Source: Kiritimatiellales bacterium
GTDB taxonomy: Bacteria; Verrucomicrobiota; Kiritimatiellia; Kiritimatiellales; Pontiellaceae
Direction: 5' to 3'
DNA: 6,041 nt
NCBI GenBank assembly: GCA_030621805.1
Contig: JAUXGY010000125.1
Coordinates: 1-6,041, forward strand
A program made the translations under genes and the position numbers. Shown here one piece after another: positions 1-4,727 of this stretch. Below the pieces are notes generated by a model. That model saw only the letters and a list, made by a program, of their open reading frames with translations, was not told where the DNA came from and ran no database searches. The stretch's first letter is position 1. Each line of letters begins with the position of its first letter.

Positions 1-527
1 TCCTCGGCCGTGAATTTATAGAGTGGCTCGGTGGCCTTGGCGGTATCAACGAGTGCGTTGATTTTTTCGCTATCGCGGTAAGCCAGAAAAACGGGTCCGG
101 TATTGGCGTTCTGCGTATCGACGTAGCGGATGCGATCCTCTTCCTTCACGCGACGCGTCTTTTCGTGGATCTTGATCTTCCCAGTTTCATAGTCCTCGAC
201 ATGGCACGTGGCCACGATACCAAACTGAAGATGTTCGCCCATCTGCTGGCTATAGAGATAGAGCGAAGGCTCCTCCTCGCGGATCAAAATTCTGTCATCC
301 ATTAAACGCTGCAAATTGGCTTTGGCCTGTTCGTAGACGCTATCGCTATAAGGATTGGTATCGGGCGGAAGATCAATCTCCGCACGTACCACATGCAGAA
401 AGCTATCCGCATTCCCTTCCACCAACGCCTCCGCCTGTTTCCGATCAACCACGTCATACGGAACCGATGCCACCTTTTCCACCTTGTCCGCCGCCGGACG
501 CCATGCCTTGAATGCCTTAACTTTCAT
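1..527 (-). CDS. DUF1015 family protein, N-terminal part (runs off the window)
   Basis: The first 175 residues of a protein continue past the left edge. The sequence matches my memory of the DUF1015 family, whose members are usually a little over 400 residues, so more than half is missing. Recognisable family blocks are VPYDVVDRKQA (residues 22-32), SFLHVVRAEIDLP (42-54), a NPYSDSVYEQA stretch (58-68) and NANTGPVFLAYRD (140-152). There is no signal peptide or membrane segment, so it is probably cytoplasmic. The biochemical function of the family is not established to my knowledge. The ATG at 527 is chosen because an AGGA lies about 8-10 nt upstream and the family N-terminus (MKVKAFKAWRP) fits. 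The stop codon of the transposase pseudogene lies only 18 nt upstream, so this gene has almost no room for its own promoter. It is either read through from upstream or driven from inside the pseudogene. Confidence 0.88.
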   Translation of the reverse strand, partial: MKVKAFKAWRPAADKVEKVASVPYDVVDRKQAEALVEGNADSFLHVVRAEIDLPPDTNPYSDSVYEQAKANLQRLMDDRILIREEEPSLYLYSQQMGEHLQFGIVATCHVEDYETGKIKIHEKTRRVKEEDRIRYVDTQNANTGPVFLAYRDSEKINALVDTAKATEPLYKFTAE

Positions 528-545
528 AAACCAGATTCCTATCTA

Positions 546-994
546 TTAGTCCCACACATATTGTTCTTCGAATGATACATCATACTTCTTGAAAAACCGC
601 CGCAACTCATCTTGGAAACCTACGCTCCGATGATGCTCCATCTGATGACCGACATACTTTTCAACCCGCTCCAAATTGGATTGGGAAACGAGAAGCTAGC
701 GTATCCCGCCTGCCATTTAAACCCGGAAATTCCTTTTTCACGGAGCCAGCCCGACGAGACGCGTTTAACCTCCTTCACGAAGTCAGCCACTGTTTTTGTC
801 CGTGCCAAAACCGTGAGCAAATGAACATGATCAACCGTTCCACCAATGCGAATGGGATGACAATCGAGTTGTTTGGCGATGCCGCCCATATAGGCATGGA
901 GTTCATTGCGGAGTGCGACGTCGGAAAGAAAAGGTTCGCGGTTTTTCGTGGAGAAAATGGTGTGGATATAGATTTTCGACAGCGATTGTGGCAT
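546..994 (-). pseudogene. REP-associated tyrosine (Y1, IS200-like) transposase, broken by a 1-bp deletion
   Basis: Y1 transposases are HUH single-strand nucleases that act on hairpin DNA. Starting at the ATG at 994, the reading frame gives MPQSLSKIYIHTIFSTKNRE and continues to residue 102. The HUH motif is H56-V57-H58. At about position 689/690 one base is missing: the coding strand reads TTC TCG TTT CCC where TTC TCG GTT TCC is expected. The original frame then ends early at 620. In the shifted frame the family C-terminus continues without a stop to the TAA at 546-548, and includes VEKYVGHQ, which holds the catalytic Y-x3-Q motif, and the ending EEQYVWD. With one base restored the product would be 149 residues, a normal length for the family. 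As it stands the product lacks the catalytic tyrosine. A sequencing error is the main alternative. No second terminal repeat is seen on the left side, where DUF1015 begins at once. Confidence 0.9.
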
Positions 995-1000
995 TTCATT

Positions 1001-1006
1001 TCCTCC
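1001..1006 (-). promoter_or_regulatory. Strong ribosome binding site of the Y1 transposase
   Basis: GGAGGA lies 6 nt upstream of the ATG at 994. It decides the start: a second ATG at 999 is in another frame and too close to the site. The in-frame upstream ATG at 1048 would translate the palindromic leader and lacks the family N-terminus. Confidence 0.7.
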
Positions 1007-1017
1007 GTTTCGGACAC

Positions 1018-1247
1018 ACCCCTTCAGGGTTGATGATTCCCTTCCCATGTTCCCAAGGTGGCCTTCAGCAACCTTGGGCTATTGACACATCCCCTGTGGG
1101 GATAATTTCTCCAAACGTTTCTTACGCCACCTTGTTCCCCAACGGGGAATTGGCATTAGGCCGGGGTTGCGGAATGCTACCCCGGTGAAGGGGTTGCGGA
1201 CGTTACCCCGGTATGTCGAAACCCATTTATCAACCCTGAAAGGGTTG
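1018..1247. repeat. REP-type cluster of palindromes in front of the Y1 transposase
   Basis: The whole spacer between gpsA and the transposase is made of short perfect hairpins. They are CCCAAGGT/ACCTTGGG (1052-1078, 11-nt loop), ATCCCC/GGGGAT (1089-1103), TTCCCC/GGGGAA (1135-1149), CCGGGGT/ACCCCGG (1161-1185, 11-nt loop), GGGGT/ACCCC (1190-1209) and CAACCCT/AGGGTTG (1231-1247). The outer ends are inverted copies of one 16-mer: TCAACCCTGAAGGGGT on the minus strand at 1018-1033, and the same with one change at 1230-1245. Such hairpin clusters next to a Y1 transposase are the expected substrate or relic of REP/RAYT systems. The hairpins may also give partial termination or mRNA protection after gpsA, but no T-run follows them. 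Confidence 0.75.
1163..1212. repeat. Tandem direct repeat of a hairpin unit
   Basis: Two near-identical units, GGGGTTGCGGA...ACCCCGGT, lie at 1163-1186 and 1190-1212, separated by GAA. Each unit is a small hairpin with GGGGT and ACCCC arms. The loops differ at a few bases only, which suggests duplication of one REP unit inside the cluster. Confidence 0.75.
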
Positions 1248-1258
1248 TGTCGTTTGTC

Positions 1259-2248
1259 CTATTCGCCCTCCGGCTTGGGGGCACGAGCCATGAGGGCCAT
1301 CACCGCTTCGCGAGGGTCTTTGCCTTCATGAACGACGGCGTTGACCTGCTCGGTGATGGGAACGGGAACACCAAGCTCGGCGGCAAGCTCCTTGGCGGCC
1401 TGGCAATTCCAGACGCCTTCGGCCACCATCTTCATGCTGGCCATGATTTCTTCGAGAGTTTCGCCTTTTCCAAGTCGCTCGCCGACGCCTCGATTGCGGC
1501 TGTGCCGGCTCATGCAGGTAACCATAAGGTCGCCAATACCGCTGAGTCCGGTGAAGGTTTCGGGTTTAGCACCGAGAGCCACGCCGAGACGGGTGATCTC
1601 GGCAATGCCGCGTGTCATGAGCGCGGCCTTGGAATTGTCGCCAAAGCCCATGCCATCGCCGATGCCAGCAGCCACAGCAATCACATTCTTAAGCGCACCA
1701 CCAAGCTCGACGCCCACAACATCATCGAGGGTGTAGACGCGGAACGTGTCGTTCACAAAAAAGTCCTGGATCTGCTCGGCGATCGCGTGGTCCGCGGCAG
1801 CAATGGCCACGGCACTAGGGACGCCACGGGCAACCTCTTCGGCATGACTCGGACCAGACAACACGGCAATGGGGCGGCCGAGTGCCTGTTCGGCGACCTC
1901 GCTCATGCGTTCATGCGTTTGTTCATCGAGCCCTTTTGTGGCACTGACGATCAACGTGTCTTTGGAAATATAAGGCTTGAAGCTTTCAACGACGGGTTTG
2001 TAGAAGCGCGATGGCACAACGAGTACCACGAGGTCGGCGCCCTTGGCGGCCTCTTCGCGGTCGGCCGTCCATTTGAGCGAGGTTGGAACCGGCACGCCAG
2101 GGAGGTAGGTCTTGTTTTCGCCGGCCGTTTTAACCTCTTCGAGGTATTCAGGAAAGGGGCCCCAAACAGTAACATCGTGTCCGTTGCGTTCCAGCACCAT
2201 GGCCAGTGCCGTACCCCATCCACCATCTCCGATTACCGTTGTCTTCAT
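1259..2248 (-). CDS. gpsA: NAD(P)-dependent glycerol-3-phosphate dehydrogenase
   Basis: This cytoplasmic enzyme interconverts dihydroxyacetone phosphate and sn-glycerol-3-phosphate, and so supplies the backbone for phospholipids. The 329-residue length is normal for the family. The N-terminal Rossmann motif is GDGGWG (residues 7-12). Family signatures follow: ATKGLD (103-108), SGPSHAEEVA (131-140), GGALKN with the likely catalytic lysine K187, GFGDNSKAALMTRG (201-214), TGLSGIGDLMVTC (233-245), SRNRGVGERLGKG (250-262) and VAEGVW (275-280). The ATG at 2248 is chosen because the protein then begins directly with MKTTVIGDGG; an upstream in-frame ATG would add a non-homologous, highly charged 26-residue extension overlapping plsY. 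This start overlaps the plsY stop by four bases (ATGA), which points to translational coupling. A GGAG lies about 8 nt upstream, inside plsY. PlsY, the next enzyme in the route, is encoded just before it. Confidence 0.97.
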   Translation of the reverse strand: MKTTVIGDGGWGTALAMVLERNGHDVTVWGPFPEYLEEVKTAGENKTYLPGVPVPTSLKWTADREEAAKGADLVVLVVPSRFYKPVVESFKPYISKDTLIVSATKGLDEQTHERMSEVAEQALGRPIAVLSGPSHAEEVARGVPSAVAIAAADHAIAEQIQDFFVNDTFRVYTLDDVVGVELGGALKNVIAVAAGIGDGMGFGDNSKAALMTRGIAEITRLGVALGAKPETFTGLSGIGDLMVTCMSRHSRNRGVGERLGKGETLEEIMASMKMVAEGVWNCQAAKELAAELGVPVPITEQVNAVVHEGKDPREAVMALMARAPKPEGE

Positions 2249-2850
2249 ACCTTTTTCTCCTTCTTTTTCCCGGCTCGGCTTTCCGTGCCGTTGAGCAGGC
2301 GCTTCATGTTCGCACGGTGGAGCCAAATCACCATCACACCCAAAGCCGTCAACGCACTATTAATGACTAAGCCTTTATCTTCCACGATCCAGACGGCCAC
2401 GGCAATGGTGGCGGCGGCCGCCATGGAGGCGAGGGAAACATAGCGCCAAACCACCATGCAGACGATCCAAACCCCAATCCCTATTCCAACCGCTAGCGGT
2501 GCAACGCCGAGCAACATACCCGCACTGGTGGCAACACCCTTTCCGCCCTTGAACTTGAGATAGACAGGGAACGCATGGCCCATAATCGCAGCTAAGCCAA
2601 AGAGAACCCCCCACTCGGGGTCGAGTTTCGCCAGCTCGGGGAAAAAGAACGCGGGAATAAAGCCCTTGAGTACATCGAGTACGAAGGTGAAGATCCCCCA
2701 CCCTTTTCCGATCACGCGCAGCACATTGGTGGCACCAATGTTTCCGCTGCCCTGAGAGCGGATATCAACCCCTTTCGATTTGGCAACCAGCAGACCAAAT
2801 GGAATGGCACCGAATAGATAGGCCACGATCGTTAATACGATAATATTCAT
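2245..2850 (-). CDS. plsY: Acyl-phosphate:glycerol-3-phosphate acyltransferase
   Basis: PlsY is an integral inner-membrane enzyme that moves an acyl group from acyl-phosphate to glycerol-3-phosphate, giving lysophosphatidic acid. All three family motifs are intact in this 201-residue protein: SGNIGATN (residues 35-42), GHAFPVYLKFKGGKGVAT (91-108) and HRANMKRLLNGTE (178-190). Hydrophobic segments near residues 3-23, 52-71, 82-96, 110-134, 138-155 and 162-177 fit the multi-pass topology of the family. The C-terminus is a short basic tail (AGKKKEKKV). The ATG at 2850 gives the usual start MNIIVLTIVAYLFGAIPFG. A longer in-frame reading would run back into the upstream gene and is rejected. It begins 4 nt after the stop of the AsmA-like gene and overlaps gpsA by 4 nt, so the three genes look co-transcribed. 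GpsA provides its acceptor substrate. Confidence 0.97.
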   Translation of the reverse strand: MNIIVLTIVAYLFGAIPFGLLVAKSKGVDIRSQGSGNIGATNVLRVIGKGWGIFTFVLDVLKGFIPAFFFPELAKLDPEWGVLFGLAAIMGHAFPVYLKFKGGKGVATSAGMLLGVAPLAVGIGIGVWIVCMVVWRYVSLASMAAAATIAVAVWIVEDKGLVINSALTALGVMVIWLHRANMKRLLNGTESRAGKKKEKKV

Positions 2851-2854
2851 TGAG

Positions 2855-4222
2855 TTATTTCCCAAACAGCCATTTCCCAAGACCCTTGAGCTCGTCCTTA
2901 AGCTCCTCGTTTTCCCCGATCTCTTCGACCTGTTCGCCGAGGATATCGATAAGGACATCGGAACTGATCGGGGCAGGCGCATTTGTATCGGAAGAGCCGC
3001 CCTCTGCCAAATCTTTCAATACCTTTTGTGCCGTTTCACTTTCCCCAATCTCATCAACATGCTCGCCCAGTACCACGACGACGGCATCGGCCAAATTATC
3101 CGGAAGATCCTCCCGTCCGGTTTCCTCGGCAACCACCCCTTTCAAAAAGGAGTTGAGCAGGGTTTGCGCATTGCCGCCGATGGCTCCCCGCAACGCCTGT
3201 TGCAGATCCACCTCCGGTTCCTGCAGCGATCCTTCGATCGGAAAGGAAAACCGCAATGAGTCAATCGAACCCATTCCGCCCAACCGATCCGCTAGCTTAT
3301 CTTCAAAAGTGATATTCTCAAGGGTCAGCGTAGCCGAGGACTCCGTAAACCCGCCGTCACGGCAATGGATGCGGGGATCTAGTCCAAAGGGTGCTGATCG
3401 GATTCCGAGGTCGCTGTAGATTTTCTCTAAAATACGCGGATCGATCTCCATCACCTTGCCCGTCAGGTCGAACGAGGGCGACTGCGGGTCAACGACTGGG
3501 GCAAGCCGCAGATGCAGATCGGTCACAAAGCGGGTGCTCTGGCTGCCGAGTGACCCGATCAGCGCAACATCGCCCCATGCGGCAGCAGGATCTTTCTGCG
3601 TCGAGAGGTTGCTTCCTATCACGTTCAGGTCGAGCACGAGATCAAGCTGGTTAAGCTTAAAGTCTAAATAACGAACCTTTGCATTGCACTGCAACGCCTC
3701 GATCAGCATCTCCGGCAATGCTGCCGGTTCCGAAGCAGGTGTTTCGGCAACGGGGTCCTCCTGCCCGGGTGCGGGCGCTTCAACCTCGGGGATAGGTCGC
3801 TCACCGACAGGTGGCAGCGGCCCCTCTTCTTGAATCCGGCTGATATTCCAATCGCCGGTTTGGTTTCGAATCACATTGAACAGTCCGTTTTCAACTTCAA
3901 TGTTTTTCACGATGATCAATTTTTTCTTCAGCAACGAGAGGATATCCACCTCCACATTGATTCGCTTGATCGAGGCCATGTTTTCCAAAAGAAACCCTTC
4001 GGGGTTTTTAATAGCGACGTCGTTGAGCCGTAAGATACCGTTCGGAAGATTGATCGATAATCGCCCGACTGTTGCCGCAATTCCGGTTTCCGCCTCAATT
4101 TTAGGCAAAACCACCTCACGCATTGTTTTCGTAAGTCCAAATTGAAGAAACAGATGCAGACCCAGAAGAATTACGACGCCCAATCCAAAAATAAATACCA
4201 ACACCTTAAAAGTTATTTTCAT
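2855..4222 (-). CDS. AsmA-like membrane-anchored envelope protein with a C-terminal motif repeat
   Basis: This 455-residue protein has one N-terminal membrane helix (about residues 5-28), which places the rest in the periplasm. Residues 35-130 resemble the N-terminus of AsmA/DUF748-type proteins: a TGIAATVGRLSINLPNG stretch (46-62), then RLNDVAIKNPEGF (65-77), then alternating beta-like segments. A Pro/Glu/Ala-rich linker follows (about 132-171). Residues 175-345 are again beta-rich and end with FPIEGSLQEPEVDLQ (327-341), like the strand ending typical of AsmA proteins. The C-terminus holds two copies of an acidic helical motif, LGEHVDEIGESE (385-396) and LGEQVEEIGENE (428-439). AsmA-family proteins such as TamB and YhdP act in phospholipid movement between membranes. 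A similar role here is inferred from the fold and from the plsY-gpsA neighbours. The start at 4222 has only a weak Shine-Dalgarno (AGG) but is the sole ATG giving an anchor. Confidence 0.8.
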   Translation of the reverse strand: MKITFKVLVFIFGLGVVILLGLHLFLQFGLTKTMREVVLPKIEAETGIAATVGRLSINLPNGILRLNDVAIKNPEGFLLENMASIKRINVEVDILSLLKKKLIIVKNIEVENGLFNVIRNQTGDWNISRIQEEGPLPPVGERPIPEVEAPAPGQEDPVAETPASEPAALPEMLIEALQCNAKVRYLDFKLNQLDLVLDLNVIGSNLSTQKDPAAAWGDVALIGSLGSQSTRFVTDLHLRLAPVVDPQSPSFDLTGKVMEIDPRILEKIYSDLGIRSAPFGLDPRIHCRDGGFTESSATLTLENITFEDKLADRLGGMGSIDSLRFSFPIEGSLQEPEVDLQQALRGAIGGNAQTLLNSFLKGVVAEETGREDLPDNLADAVVVVLGEHVDEIGESETAQKVLKDLAEGGSSDTNAPAPISSDVLIDILGEQVEEIGENEELKDELKGLGKWLFGK

Positions 4223-4257
4223 TATGTTTGCCTATATCGTCCCGCCGCCCACACAAC

Positions 4258-4405
4258 TGAAGTAACCCCAGTTTGACGGGCACTCGGGTTACGGTTAATT
4301 TACGTTCTCTTCGTACACAAACGGAGCCCCGTAATTCAAGCTCGAATGCCTTCGAGTCCGATTGTAAAAAACTTTGATCTCCTCAAATACCCTCAACCGG
4401 GCATG
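4258..4405 (-). mobile_element. 3'-terminal remnant of an IS3-family insertion sequence
   Basis: The left tip starts TGAAGTAACCCCAGTTTGAC at 4258, a TG-tipped end that resembles the terminal repeats of IS3-group elements as I remember them. It is followed at once by the C-terminal end of an IS3 orfB on the minus strand. The rest of the element (orfA, most of orfB and the other terminal repeat) is absent. The inner break is placed near 4405, where a GGGGAC motif begins and similarity to the transposase seems to fade. That limit is uncertain by a few tens of bases. The outer tip lies 35 bp upstream of the AsmA-like start codon. Confidence 0.7.
4295..4405 (-). pseudogene. IS3-family transposase (orfB) C-terminal fragment
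   Basis: The last 36 codons of an rve-type (DDE) transposase are readable. They include the recognisable family stretch ARLRVFEEIKVFYNRTRRHS followed by SLNYGAP and a TAA stop at 4295-4297. The reading frame stays open upstream to a TAG at 4496-4498, but the residues beyond about 4405 do not clearly look like transposase. The catalytic Asp residues and the start are missing, so no active enzyme can be made. It is a relic of an old insertion in the space between the divergent genes. Confidence 0.78.
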
Positions 4406-4546
4406 GGGACGGTTTTGATGTTTTTCATATATGGGTTCTTTCAAAAATGGATATAACTTGCCCCTGTTTTGAAAGCGGTTGGTTTCAGGGAACGACTACT
4501 GAGGTATCTGGAAAATGAAAAAACACCAAAATCAAAGGACGGGGAC
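4405..4546. repeat. Imperfect palindromic stretch, possible REP- or MITE-like relic
   Basis: TTTTGATGTTTTTCAT (4413-4428) is nearly the reverse complement of ATGAAAAAACACCAAAA (4515-4531), with one extra A and one mismatch. Between them a smaller hairpin forms from CCCT...GAAA (4462-4474, with a bulge) and TTTCAGGG (4483-4490). A GGGGAC motif sits outside both arms, at 4405-4410 and 4541-4546, but in the same orientation rather than inverted. No gene is seen here. Confidence 0.35.
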
Positions 4547-4636
4547 CTGTTAGTACGGCTCTTCTCGGATGTGCGTTTTTTATCGAAGCATCTCTCTGTA
4601 TTTAGTCTTGTGTAAGCATCTGTAGCTTTCGTAGGT

Positions 4637-4666
4637 TTGTACTTCTGGAATACAGGTTGTTATAGG
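4637..4666 (+). promoter_or_regulatory. Possible sigma70-like promoter of the VWA-like gene
   Basis: TTGTAC (4637-4642) and TATAGG (4661-4666) are separated by 18 bp. Each hexamer matches consensus at four of six positions. The position would give a leader of about 55 nt. This is weak evidence from sequence alone. Confidence 0.3.
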
Positions 4667-4713
4667 AGATTCACCCAGTGGGGGAACTACGGTCTAACTT
4701 CAAATACTTGTGT

Positions 4714-4718
4714 AGGAG
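4714..4718 (+). promoter_or_regulatory. Ribosome binding site of the VWA-like gene
   Basis: AGGAG is placed 9 nt before the ATG at 4728. It supports this start, which gives a short basic N-terminus directly followed by the membrane helix. Confidence 0.7.
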
Positions 4719-4727
4719 CTGAAAAAC

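Larger units (their letters stand above)
4547..4727 (+). other. Leader region of the VWA-like gene
   Basis: No coding region or RNA gene is recognised here. It holds a direct repeat AAGCATCT at 4586-4593 and 4614-4621, spaced 28 bp start to start, which could be an operator or chance. A possible promoter (4637-4666) and the ribosome binding site of the rightward gene follow. Confidence 0.5.

Noticed and set aside
680..700. Programmed ribosomal frameshift in the Y1 transposase
   Set aside because: The site TTC TCG TTT CCC does not form a standard -1 slippery heptamer that would restore the frame, and no stimulatory structure was seen.
913..1188. Plus-strand 91-residue open frame over the repeat cluster
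   Set aside because: It spans hairpin repeats and the transposase start on the other strand; its composition follows the repeats and no start signal is present.
1231..1247. CAACCCT/AGGGTTG hairpin as the gpsA rho-independent terminator
   Set aside because: It lies 11 bp after the stop codon but lacks a T-run on the minus strand, and it belongs to the repeat cluster.
1018..1247. CRISPR array
   Set aside because: The repeats are short, differ from each other and have no regular spacers; no cas genes are present.
1247..2443. 398-residue plus-strand open frame opposite gpsA and plsY
   Set aside because: It is the antisense shadow of gpsA; the minus-strand protein shows every family motif, while this translation resembles nothing and has no ribosome binding site.
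4273..4301. TTGACG as a plus-strand -35 box
   Set aside because: It is part of the IS3 terminal repeat and no good -10 box is found 16-18 bp downstream.
4341..4356. Perfect palindrome CTCGAATGCCTTCGAG as a terminator
   Set aside because: It lies within the IS3 transposase codons for RRHSS, and no T-run follows on either strand.
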